Shown in pieces: positions 27,226 to 38,474 of a stretch of 64,000 nucleotides of DNA. The stretch covers positions 1 to 64,000 of the forward strand of contig CAJNYU010004421.1 of the NCBI GenBank assembly GCA_905331475.1, written 5' to 3'. A program made the translations under genes and the position numbers. How positions within the stretch are numbered: position 1 is the stretch's first letter; the number at the start of each line of letters is the position of its first letter. The notes below the pieces were generated by a model, which was not told the origin of the DNA, made no database searches, and saw nothing but the letters and a program-made list of their open reading frames with translations. This DNA is from Rotaria socialis (Eukaryota > Rotifera > Eurotatoria > Philodinida > Philodinidae).

Positions 27226-27574
27226 TTAAAGCTCTTCTATTGATGTTGAATTGTGCAGCCAAGTGATTAATTTTGGCCAGAGAATATAACACAATATGTA
27301 CGCATGAAATGCGGCGATGAACAGAAAAAGTAATGCAAGACGACCAAATGTTGATTTAAAAAAGAAATATTTCGAATAAGACAAAATGTTAGCACTTGTT
27401 GGATGACTAATCACATAGGATAATTCATTGCGACGGCGATGCTGCTTATTCGATCGACGTGTTCGTATAGCTGCATTCTAAGTTCAAACAAAAAACTATT
27501 GCAGTTATTGAAGTTCTTTGTATTGTTATAAAGAGCAAACTACATACAATATTAGACGATGCAGCACTTGACAT
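27226..27574 (-). CDS. small single-pass membrane protein
   Basis: I do not recognise the family. Two exons (27548-27574 and 27226-27477) join over a 70-base GT-AG intron to give 92 residues. The start is Ser/Ala-rich (MSSAASSNI), followed by a strongly basic stretch (RTRRSNKQHRRRN) and then one hydrophobic segment of about 25 residues near positions 60-85 (LALLFLFIAAFHAYILCYIL). A short tail contains an N-glycosylation sequon (NST). By the positive-inside rule the basic N-terminus should face the cytosol (inference). It resembles the many small integral membrane proteins of animal genomes. The 27-base first coding exon makes it easy to miss. It is divergent from the KIF17-like gene. Confidence 0.6.
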
Positions 27575-28490
27575 GATAAAAAAGATTCTTTCGTAATATT
27601 ATGAAAATGTTAGTAAGAGCATTTTTCACGTGGAATCATTCAAGCAAAACGCCAGCTATTTTTTTCCGTTCTTTTATTCTCACGTATAACTTTACCCACG
27701 CACGTACGCATAGTGCACTCAAAGTATAATCATTTTCTTCCAATGATTCTTTCTCTATAGATTTCGATTGCTACGAGAGACAGTGATAAACGTTTTTTTT
27801 TATTTATTCCTCATCATTTGCAAAATTCTATTCGCAGAACAAAAAGAGATTTGAGTCTTATATCGATGAAAAGTCATAAATCGAATAGAAAAACAATCTG
27901 ATTCTTCTCTATCGCCAGTCTTCGATAAGAAGGACAAGCTTCAGATTTCAAACATATGTAATTATCAATCTTGAATTCTTTTCGATACGACTTCATTTGT
28001 GTTGCTATGTAAAAATATTGATAAGATAAATTTTGTTTTTCTCTATTTGTCGTGTATATCGCAAATGAATAGCAAAAGTCTACACGTGTGATTCTTATAA
28101 TTGACACTTGTTTCACGAGAATAATCTTTTGTATACTCAACACGTAGTGACGTATTCAAGTTTCTTCTTTTCCTTTTTGTAATAAGGACCTTTTTATGAT
28201 AGCATTTCTGTTTGATTGCACAATGGCGTCCTCTTTCACATAACGTAGGTTGATTTACATATCTCGAATAGCAACATTGACTGTCATGGTTTTTCTTCCT
28301 TCGCTTTCCTCTTCTTTTTTTAATGGAATCTTTTCTATGAAAGAAATTCAACATCAAGTCATAGTGCTGCACATTCATTTTTCGTTTACATTTCGTTGTT
28401 GTTTGTCTTTTCTACATTTTTCTCCCTCTCCATTTCTCCTCTATAACTTGCTACTTTCAGATTGAGTGTTCGATTAAAAAATAACCGGCC
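27575..28490. promoter_or_regulatory. intergenic region between divergent genes
   Basis: These 916 bases separate the start codons of the small TM gene (-) and the kinesin (+). A pyrimidine-rich run ending in TTTCAG at 28460 precedes the kinesin ATG and may end a 5' UTR intron. The overlapping open frames here have no coding character. Confidence 0.45.
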
Positions 28491-31400
28491 ATGGCAGCCA
28501 GTGAGACCGTCCGGGTTATCGTACGATGTCGACCGATGAACCAACGTGAAATGGATTTACAATGCAAAGCAAGATAACTCTCCTACATCATACATAAGTC
28601 TCTACTACAACGAGTTTTTCTTTAAATCTATTTATAGACGATAGTTTTAATGAATGGACAATCCAATCAAGTTATGTTAGAAAATATTGATCAAAGTAAC
28701 GAACCACCAAAACAATTCACATTCGATGCTGTTTATGCTGAGGATTCAATAACTGAAAATCTCTATGCTGAATCAGTTTTTCCACTTGTTGAAAATGTAA
28801 ACGAAATATATTTGTAGAATAAAAGAAAAATGGTTTCTTTCTTTTTTTGTCTTTGAATTTTAGGTACTCGAAGGATATAACGCAACAGTATTTGCCTATG
28901 GACAAACAGGGTATAAATAATTGTTCCCTAGATTTTTCTGTTTGAATAAAAATATGTATCTTCTTGTTTAGCTGTGGAAAATCCTTCACAATGCAAGGAT
29001 TGCCTGCACCCGGTTCCCCACAAAGGGGCGTTATACCGCGATCATTCGAGGTAGGATTGCATGCATGTGATACACTCGAAAGGAAATGTGTTCGGTAGAA
29101 TTAAAATTAAACAAAGTCAGAAGCCTTAGTACAAAATATTCATGAATGCGAGAGTTCAAGGATTTCTCTAGAAGTTCGTAAAGGCAAAATTTATTTCGAA
29201 CATCGAAATTGCTGTTGGCTTCCAATTTTCTGCGTAAGAGAGAATCTATTCAGGTATGAAAAAAAATCGAACTAGTATTTCTACCGGAAATTTTAAACTC
29301 TACCGTATACAAAAAAGTTCGAAACGTTCTTTTAGAACTTTTGATTGTCGGACCAGCTGATAGAGAATTTTTTCGCTTTTGAATTCTATATCTAATCTGT
29401 TTCTAGCACATATTTGAAGCATCGTCGGTAGCAGCTGGTACTAAATATCTTATTCGAGCATCCTATCTCGAAATCTATAATGAAAGCATTCGTGATCTAC
29501 TTGGAAAAGATGTCAAAGCAACACTTGATCTCAAAGTAAACAACATGTTTTTTGTTTTCCTTCCATTAAGACTTCTGTTTGTTGCTTTTGAAGGAATATG
29601 TTGACAAGGGCGTTCTAGTACAAAATCTATCATGGCATCCATGTGCAAGTGTATTGGACTGTGAACGTCTTATGGATAAAGGAAATCGAAATCGTGCAAC
29701 AGGTGCTACTCTAATGAATAAAGATTCGTCTCGATCGCATTCAATTTTTACCATTGTTACTGAAATGTGTTCGAAAAGTGACATCGATGGAAAAGACCAT
29801 ATTCGAGCTGGTAAACTTAATTTAGTTGATTTAGCCGGTAGTGAACGACAGTCGAAAACACGTAAGTTTTTGTTCTTAAATCGAGTGGTAATACATTTAT
29901 TTTATGAATAGACGCGGAAGGCGATCGTTTACGTGAAGCAACCCGAATTAATCTATCGCTCAGTGCATTGGGTAATGTTATTTCAGCACTGGTCGACGGT
30001 CGTTCGAAACATATTCCATATCGAGATTCTAAACTAACGCGTCTTTTACAAGATTCACTCGGTGGTAATACGAAAACACTGATGGTAAAAGTCATGCTCG
30101 ATGCACTGTGTTATATTTATTTTATTTTTCAGATAGCAGCTGTAAGTCCTGCGCATGATAATTACGATGAAACATTGTCAACTCTACGATGCAAGTTTCT
30201 AATTTATTTATTAATACGAAATTAAATATTCCAAATTTAGATGCGAATCGAGCGAAAAATATTAAGAATAAGCCTCGCATTAATGAAGATCCGCGTGATG
30301 CTCAAATGAAATTGTTGCAAGAAGAAATCAATCGTCTAAAACAAGAACTTGTCCATGCAGGAAATGTACCTGGTGGAAATCAACCACAACCGCCACCGAG
30401 TAATGTAAGTCTCGAGGGTATCCTGCGAAAAATTCTCTCGCAAAAGAAATTGTTCGATTGCTAAATTGTTTTTTAGGAGCCTCCAGTTAACTTTGAAGAA
30501 GATATTGAAAGAGAAAGAGAACGATTACGTGCTGAATATGAACGTGAAGTATCTGAAATACGTCGTCAATATGAAGCGGAACGTCTAAGTAAAGAAGATC
30601 TTCAACGAAAATATGAAGATTTAAAATCACAATACGACACTGAACTTGATGCCTTAACGGTAGATCAACCCAAAGACGAAAGTAAAATGAAGCCTTTTTT
30701 GTTTGAATAAGAAAATGTCTCATATTTTTAGATGTATCGCCTGCACCGCCTGCACCGCCTGCAGCACCTGCACCATCTGCACCACCTGCACCACCTGAAC
30801 TTGAACGTGGCAAAACAAAGAAGAAAGGTGGAGGTAACAAACAGAAACGTAATGGAGACGGAACACCCAATGGTCAATATGCCGATGGTGAAACTACGTT
30901 CGAACCTACCGATGATTTTGAACAACAACAGAAACTTGAACGTTTACAAGAATTAGAAAAAAATCTTGTCGGTGGCGAAGAAGCAAATAATGACGAACGA
31001 AAAAAGAAGCGTAAAAAGAAATTAAATGAAATGCGTGAAAAACAAGAACAACGAAAACGTTTCAATAAAGTGATCAATGGTGATGACGATGACGCCATGA
31101 TGAGAGTTTTCAATAATGCTCAAGAAGAGGTTAGTCATATGGGGAGTGTTACCGCAACTTTTTCTAGCGTATTCGAATGTACCCGAGAGAGTTATACTCA
31201 ATTTTAGTCTAGAAATGCTTTTGAGTTCGAACTCGAATCCTATCTCACAGTTGAGAAATTTGTCGTTCTATACAAAATACGATTCATACTTTAGATTCAT
31301 TACGTGGCTAAAAATCTCGAGTTAGAAAAAATCGAAAATAAACGTTTGCTAGCTGATAATGCCGATTTACAACATGAATTTCAACGTGAACGTGAAGGAT

Positions 31401-31984
31401 ATTTAAATACAATTCGTGAACAAGAAAAGAAAATCCTTCTCTTTCGTACGATGATTGAAAAAATGAGTCGTGTCATGCAGCGAAGTTGTAACTACTGTAA
31501 TACAGATAGAATTATTGAGCAAGCTCGTTATGACGAGGAGAAAAATCTCTATATTTTACCTGAACCTACCATCGAAGACATTCAACTACCTCAAATGGGA
31601 AATCTACCAGCGGCAACAAATGCACGTGTGCCATACAATGATTATATTACGCCGAGCAAATCGATGGGCACGCCGCCGATGACCGAATATGAAGATGATT
31701 TTATTGTACCGACACAAATGAACACCAGTCAGCAACATCAACAATCGAATATGAACGATGAAGAACTTGACAGGCGGTATGGACGTAACGAATCATCAAA
31801 TTTACCAGCAGAAAAAACACGTATCAAACGACAAGAACAATTGTTGAATCAAAGTTCACTTTTACAACGTACGAAACGTCCTTTACAAATGAACGATAAT
31901 GATTATATGAATCGTCGGCTCAATCCATTTGAAGCACCAGCTCGACTAAGTCGTAAATATGGTTTTTCATCGGATAAACAGTAA
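28491..31984 (+). CDS. KIF17: kinesin-2 family motor, KIF17/OSM-3 type
   Basis: Twelve exons give an in-frame 815-residue protein. The motor domain (about residues 5-345) starts [14 protein letters not shown] and carries the P-loop GQTGCGKS, switch [10 protein letters not shown], switch [14 protein letters not shown] and the neck entry [18 protein letters not shown], very close to KIF17. A charged coiled coil follows, then a Pro/Ala linker, a second coiled coil and a conserved tail patch ([11 protein letters not shown]). KIF17 is the homodimeric plus-end motor for intraflagellar transport and dendritic cargo. Two introns need GC donors: 28569-28637 and 30191-30240; the second is forced by the conserved TyrAlaAsnArg junction. 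The P-loop Cys replaces the usual Ser or Thr. The protein is somewhat shorter than the human one. It converges with the forkhead gene. Confidence 0.94.
28569..28637 (+). other. GC-AG intron 1 of the KIF17-like gene
   Basis: The donor reads GCAAGA after codon AAA and the acceptor is TTTATAG. No in-frame GT donor nearby joins the ArgGluMetAspLeuGlnCysLys end to the next exon, and a stop codon follows if the sequence is read through. Confidence 0.7.
30191..30240 (+). other. GC-AG intron 8 of the KIF17-like gene
   Basis: The donor GCAAGT is the usual strong GC-type donor and the acceptor is AAATTTAG. Splicing here restores the kinesin-2 neck sequence LRYANRAKN across the junction; no GT donor gives that sequence. 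Confidence 0.88.
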
Positions 31985-33038
31985 CAAAAATCTCGAACCC
32001 GTGCATAAATATATGCTCTTTTATCCGGTCAAAGATGATATTATTTTCTTTTTATTCTTACTAGTCGTTTAAGAGCTTATATTTTATCTATATGAAACAG
32101 CACAAAACACAAGAACGAACAAGAGAATTTTATTTTATATATTTATTTGGTGATACTACGTCGAGCTTTTTTTTTCGTCTTTATTGAAATTATTTCAGAT
32201 TTCTTTTCATTATTAAAACTAAAATAAACATGTGATGTTGTGTACACTACAAAAAAAAAAAAAGTTCTCATATTAATTAAAACTGACGTGAAGGTCAAAT
32301 CGACATTCAGAAACATAATTGCACCAATAATATTTCAAGGAAAAAATGATTTTTTTTTCTTGCTTAATTGTCTTTTTCTTGTCAATAGAATTCTATTTTG
32401 AAATATCATCGAATTTGTGTAGAGCCAATCATAGAACATGACATTTTATTGTTTCATTTCTTCTCAGTTTGTTTGAACTATTTCATGATTTCTTTACAAA
32501 AAGAAAGGCATAATTGGTTGGACATGTCACTTAAAGTTTAAAGTTGTCACAGAATTGAAATCGTTAATTTTTTATTTTTTGTTTGAAATTCTTACGGATT
32601 ATGACTTTTATTAAATAATTTCTTCTACAATATTTCTCACCCATACTGTGTCTATGTGTATTCACACCTTTGTCAATCGTTGCATGCTGCTGTTGACTTC
32701 TTCTCTATTCTAACAAAAAGTAACTCGATCGCTGACTTTCATAATACAGTGCTAATGCACAGATATATTTAATAAAAACGCGAGAAGGGAAAGATAAGTA
32801 CAATACAATTAGTTTTTTTTTTTTGTTATTCGTTTAGGCCGATTGAATATGAACAGAAGATGCGATAGCAATCGCCTTCCTCTTTTCTCATCAAACAACT
32901 TGATTGGTAGGTAGAAATGAGTCCTGCTGAGTCATAGAAAAACGATGATTATACTACCCCGATTGATGATTAAGAGCGAAAAGAAAAGACATTTAAAAAC
33001 AACAACAACAACAACAACAAAAATCTAATACCAGATAT
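31985..33038. other. noncoding stretch between convergent genes
   Basis: This holds the 3' UTRs of the kinesin (+) and the forkhead gene (-). It contains poly-A/T runs near 32252 and 32813 and a CAA run at 33001-33020. The first copy of a 20-base repeat that recurs upstream of the forkhead start lies at 32890-32909. No coding sequence was seen. Confidence 0.5.
32890..32909. repeat. 20-base direct repeat, copy 1
   Basis: The sequence ATCAAACAACTTGATTGGTA is identical to 33988-34007, and the two copies bracket the forkhead gene. It contains a short inverted motif (ATCAA/TTGAT) and an inverted CCAAT box. Confidence 0.75.
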
Positions 33039-33965
33039 TTAAGCGTATCCGTCTGACTTTAAATATGAACTATGAATGTTGTTGTGTTTATATAGATGGC
33101 ATTTTTGTCGTTTGGTTAAACATGGCTCTTCGGGTGCTAAAAGACTATCGACGTCGAAGCATCGTTTTCGTTGATTTCCAGTTTTCAACGGAGATAGATG
33201 TTGTTCTAGGCGAGATATGGCAACAGGTTGTACATTATCAAAATAACGTTGTAAAAGATTCGATTGACCAATATGATTGTTTGCTGTTGGCGACAATGCC
33301 AGATCAGTTACGTGAGAATGAAGATCTTCCATGGGAATCTTTGATGTAGAGCTAAAGTTTATGAGGAAAAAAAGGTTTGCATTTCTATTTTCTTACAGAA
33401 AAAAGAAAACTTACGTGTTCAAATGATGCTCTGTTTCATTAATCGGTAGAATTTCTTCTTCGTCATGGTCTTCTTCCTCCGGAATCGATAGACCCATGCT
33501 TTTCCTAACACGTCGTTGGGCTCGCCGTCGTCGAAAATCTCCACTAATAAAGTCCGCTAAATTTGCTGGATGAATACTCCAATAATGACCTTTTCCATTC
33601 GCTGAACGGCCGGCTTTGATAAAACAATCGTTTAACGAAAGATTGTGTCGAATTGAATTTCGCCAACCGGGACCGCGTGCACGAAAATATGGATAATGAT
33701 CTAATATCCATTGGTAGATATCTGCAAGAACAAGTCGTCGTTCGGGCGAACTTAAAATTGCCATAGCAATAAGTCCAATGTACGAATGAGATGGTTTCGG
33801 TTCTTCGCAAAATCTCGGATCATATCTTTGATAAAAACCACATAAAGAATACGGATTCGATGGTAACGATTCATTCAATCGAAGGCGTACTGCATAATCG
33901 AAAAGTTGCTGTTGAGTAGCTAATAACATCGGATAATTTGCAATGTCTATTGAGTCTTTCTGCAT
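33039..33965 (-). CDS. forkhead (FOX) transcription factor, subfamily not assigned
   Basis: Two exons (33415-33965 and 33039-33351) join in frame over a 63-base intron to give 287 residues. The forkhead DNA-binding domain spans about residues 55-155: KPSHSYIGLIAMAILSSPE, then WRNSIRHNLSLNDCFIKAGR (the recognition helix), then NGKGHYWSIHP and a basic FRRRRAQRRVRK. Forkhead proteins are nuclear winged-helix regulators of development. The wing before GKGHYW is short, and the GPGW...AGRSANGKGHYW pattern differs from FoxA, D, L and P, so I leave the class open. The N-terminus has no clear motif. The second exon carries a KRCFDVDSLLAPEE motif resembling short C-terminal FOX motifs, and a basic KRQKCH patch. 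A 20-base repeat sits 22 bases upstream of the ATG. Confidence 0.92.
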
Positions 33966-33987
33966 GAAATATTTGTTTTATGTAAAT

Positions 33988-34007
33988 ATCAAACAACTTG
34001 ATTGGTA
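33988..34007. promoter_or_regulatory. 20-base direct repeat, copy 2, just upstream of the forkhead start
   Basis: Identical to 32890-32909. On the gene's strand it lies 22 bases before the ATG, in the 5' UTR or core promoter, and it includes the CCAAT-box core in the gene's sense orientation. A regulatory role is inferred only from position. Confidence 0.4.
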
Positions 34008-35068
34008 AAAAAAAGAGAAAAAGAACAATTTAATGTGATTCTCGAGCTTTTTTTTTCTTGTTCGCTTCGCTCTCATAAGCAACGAGCAGAGAACGAGAGA
34101 GGAAGAGAGACAGCAAAATATTTGTATGCGGTTTGCTTGATAAAAACAAACAGCACGCATCTCTATCGGACAACATTGTTTTAATCTTATCAAAAGAGAA
34201 GAAATACATTTTTTGATTGGTCGAAATAGAAAACTTCGTTCGAATAAAATCCTCATTGGATAAATCGAAAGCAAAAGAAACAAAAAAACCAATAGCCTAA
34301 TTAATTACAATGACAAGGTACACTTTTCAGTGATTTTTATGAAATCGTATTTGTCATTTCAGTGAACTATATTGCTCTTTTCTATTTTAATCTTCAATAA
34401 CGAACTGATTTATACGGTCGAATGACTTTTACGTCATTGGTCGTTGTTACTCTCTTACCGTATGAAATGCTCTTTTTCTTTCTCCCTCGTATCTTTTGAT
34501 TCATCAAAAGTCTAATCACATGTGTCACTTTGCAAATGCATGCCCTTAGTCTTACCTCTTTCTCTCTTATAGGCGAAGACGAAAAAAAAAAACTTCTATT
34601 GTGCGATACATTTCTATTGATTGTTAATTGATTGAGAAAGCACGATTTTTATTATATATTTCAATTTGAAAATAGAAAGCGAAAGAAAACTTAAGATGTT
34701 TATCAAACGCCATGAAAATTAACTGTGAGAAGGACACGTCACCATTTTTGTTTTGACTCAAATCATCAATGACATGGTAGCCTTTGTCTCAAGATAAATA
34801 TATTCATTTTTCCCCTCAACAAAATGATACTCTAATGTCTCATTGGGACGAGCATGTTGAGCCAAATCAATTTAATAAGAAGCATCGTTGGGAATGGATG
34901 AGGAGAGAAAAAAGGCGGACAATGCTTGATGATCTCTATACATAAGAATGTTAGACTGATCAAATTAAATATGAAAGTTGCCGAACGTTAAGATGACTAC
35001 TTGAAACTACAACATGGTAGTTCTTACAAAAAAAAAAGACCAAGAGAAAAAGAAAAATGAATTCGTAA

Positions 35069-35243
35069 CTTGACTGCCAAACACCGGCTTCATAGTCGCC
35101 GTTATTTCTCGCACTTTCAGGTGTTACCAATTTCTGTCGTGTATTCTCGATGGGCACCATCACATCTGTCTGAACGTTCTGACAAATATATCTGTACATG
35201 TCATTCTTCATCTTCGTTTCCGCATGCTTAAATTGAGTACATT
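35069..35243 (-). other. candidate orphan exon
   Basis: On the minus strand a strong polypyrimidine tract ending CTCCTAG (acceptor near 35243) opens a frame reading EKCTQFKHAETKMKNDMYRY and continuing ICQNVQTDVMVP to VWQ, where GTCAAG could be a donor. Composition is balanced and unlike neighbouring AT-driven frames. I found no partner exon on either side, so it may be part of a gene with large introns or a fragment. Family unknown. Confidence 0.25.
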
Positions 35244-36714
35244 TTTCAGCTAGGAGAAAAAGAAAGAAAATACTTCTAATGAGTAGCTCTTCAAAATCGA
35301 GATTGTGCAGTATGGCAAGAAAGAAAAAGAAGGAGAAACGTCGAATGTCGTGTTTCTTTTTGTTTTCTTACTTGACGAAGTGTTTGATTAATTTTGATTG
35401 TCTAGAGTTTATTTCTATACAGATTTCAATGAACGATGATGATAATTTGCTGTCGTCACACGAAACGATTAGACCTGCTGCTGCTATTCATATATAAGCA
35501 GGTGTAAATGGTGTCATCAACGGAAATGATTTCTTGCTGTGCTATTTCCGATGATGACTACTATCAACATACGTAATGGCATCAATGTCAATATGCTTTC
35601 TCATCAATTCAAATTTTCTTAACATTATACTCCGAGTGAGAAGTAAAGATACCAACAGGTAGAACATAATTAAATGAGAGAAAAAAAAGCTCGAGCGAAG
35701 CAATTTATATATTAATCGCTTGGTTCACTTGGGCATGTTAGAAAGAAATGTTCTAGATCATTTGGGATATAAAAGACACTTGTAACATCTTATTGATGAA
35801 CATGACAAGAAGATTAATTAAAATGAGTGAACAAGAAAATTCATTTGTTCGTATCTACTAAAACAAAATAAAAGCGCTTTTAATAATATTTCTATACTAG
35901 ACGTCAAATATTGCAAATGTTAATTTTTATTTAGAAGTCTGAAGACTGCTCAAGTTTGAAAAGGATGATTATTCGAAGTCTGTCATTGTTAAGATAGAAA
36001 GCGAACATTTAAAGTACTTCCTTCTTATGTCTAAACAGTTTCTTTTGATATATCTATTTTTTTTTTGTTAGTTGCCGTTCCCCATTTACACTTTAAACTA
36101 GCATAGACCACTTCACACAAAGAAAACTTCATTTTCGTAATAGATTGATCAATTTTTTTAGTTAACAATTTGTTAAATAATTTATTGTATGTTGTCTTAT
36201 GATTTCTATCACAACTTTGATATTTGATTTTCGTAATGGAAGAACCGTGATAAAAATAAAAAGAATTGTTTGATGATGAAGTTACCAAAATCCGAGGATA
36301 TTTTAATATATTCATATGTTGTTACCGAAATTCAAATTTAGAAGTTGAACGTGGATGTGAATGCCACTTTAAACAGTCTGCACCAATGCCGACACCCATA
36401 ATAATAGTTTTTATTCATAATCTATAGTCAAATATATTATTTTAGCATGAATAGAATTACTCGATGAGATTTACTTTAACTATACTAAACATATGATGCA
36501 AGGAGTTATTTTACATTTCCGGTAAAATTTGTGAAAGAAATCAATGAAATGTCGGATTAATTAAAAAATAAAGTAAACTGAGAAAATATGCGCATTATAC
36601 ATATTCTTCAAAAAATAATTACAAGAATCTTATGAAATTAATTATCCAATTGAACAAATGAATATTGAATATTGATCAAAGTGTATCTAAAATTAATTTC
36701 CTCTCAGTAGTTCA

Positions 36715-37229
36715 ATGGGTATGTGTGGATATCGGCGCTACTCTTTTCTTTACCAACATTTACACTCTCAACCTGCTGTTGAAACAGACAATGACCGTGC
36801 AAAAGCTGGCATGTTATCTTGCTGTTTTCGTAATGCAATTCTTATCTCGTCATTATGTTATAAGAACATTTCAGCGAGCAAATTTGACGGATACTTGGTA
36901 GAAACCAAGTTTCATCACGCGTATTATTAGCCTCTTTTATTTATCATCACATTTGCTTGCATCAAGCCTCACATTATCGTCAGATCTGTTTGCAATAAAA
37001 GAAGCTTGCAAGAGATTCACGCACCATTAGAGTATGAAATGCTATGTCTTGGTGATACTAGTGATTAGTCGTGCCAATCATTACAAGAAGCCAAGGCATT
37101 ACCACTTGAATTCGCTTCTTTTAATTTTCCACAGAGGGCGTGCGTTCATTGGCGTATATTCAATTTCGCAATAGCAACCGTGCTGCATGAAATATTACCT
37201 GGTCTTATTTCTAATATTAAGCTACATTA
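36715..37229 (+). pseudogene. possible decayed protein-coding remnant
   Basis: Over about 500 bases the plus strand is less AT-rich than its surroundings. One frame reads as plausible protein in two blocks (36715-36928 and about 36931-37062), then through a TAG near 37063 for another 165 bases up to TAG at 37227. No family is recognised. The pattern fits an old gene copy with a few stop mutations, but chance is possible. Confidence 0.22.
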
Positions 37230-38474
37230 GAAAGAATACCTGAGCCAGATTATGCTTTGGCACAGTGCACAACTTTCACATTCTAAACACTCACACACTG
37301 CGGTAATACTCGTTTCGTCAATCTACGACCGAGACATACATACGAGCATGGTTGTCAGTGTTTACTTCGCTCGTTCACTTATACCAACCTCATATCGGCA
37401 GCCAAACGTCCACATACACTGACTCGGACGAGTGTAGTATCCAACTGGTAAGCAGTATAAAACAGTTTAAGAAGCTTTTGAGAAACTTGTTTGAGCTGAA
37501 TGTTCGTGTGCAATTTATTGTTTTCAAGGGGGAATTAGTTACTCGCTTATTTCTCTAATGCATCCTTGCGGATAGCCATTAACATGACTCTCGTCGATTA
37601 GAATTGTCATAGACTCTAGTTTGTGTTTTAGAAAAAAAGTAGTCATATTTTCTCAAGATCCAATATCTATTCAATCGTATAATTTGATTATCGCTGTTCT
37701 CGAATAGTTTATATAAGGCGTGAAAGGAATTTCGTATCATAGGACTACTATTGTATTTCAAACATCGCGTACGTTTACCTATAAAGACAGCTATTCATAG
37801 AACAGATACATTTCCATGGTGTTATTCGTCCTTCTCATTTCAACCATGCTAGTGTATTACACGAAAGCCCACATTTCAAAAGTTTGTCAATAAAGAAGGA
37901 AATACGTTGGTTTTCGTCTTTTAATTTAACAAGAACAATCGGGTAAAGAATAGTAGAATAGTCTATTATGATCTATTTTTTGCTCTATCTAATAATGACA
38001 ATTCAATGTTTGTTTTTTGGTAAGTGAACCGGGAAATTTTAAGTAGATTAGACCATCGTAAATCGACTAAAAATTGAACTAAATATAGTTGGCCCGTAGA
38101 AACTGTTTGCATCGCACATTTAACTTCGAAAAACACTCGAATTATACAATTGAAAAGAGATTCACTGAAGTATCAGTATCACTTTATAAAGAATATAATA
38201 AATGCATTTTCTTTTTCATGGGTAATCTCATGGTGTCTATTATTAAGCTCACTAGTCGAGTAACTAATCTGTATTTTTTTATAGATATCATACGGAAAAA
38301 TTTTATCGCATCAACTCATCATACGCCTAGATTTTTCTTAGTTTTTATCTTCAAGATAAATAGAAGCAGAGCAAGGTGTGCCATATACTACGTTGCCTAT
38401 TTACTACTAATAAAAATATAAGCAAATAGTCCACAATCAAACGCCACACTTAGCTGGTTCCTAAGCTATCTGAA

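Larger units (their letters stand above)
34008..38474. other. 4.5 kb mostly noncoding region with possible gene remnants
   Basis: No complete gene is visible. Two places look partly coding and are listed separately: a candidate exon at about 35069-35243 (-) and a broken frame at about 36715-37229 (+). Other open frames (34002-34292, 36031-36315, 38089-38421) are Lys/Phe/Tyr-biased, as expected from AT-rich DNA. Confidence 0.45.

Noticed and set aside
33065-33349. 94-codon plus-strand frame
   Set aside because: It is a shadow opposite the second forkhead exon, whose minus-strand reading splices cleanly to the DNA-binding domain.
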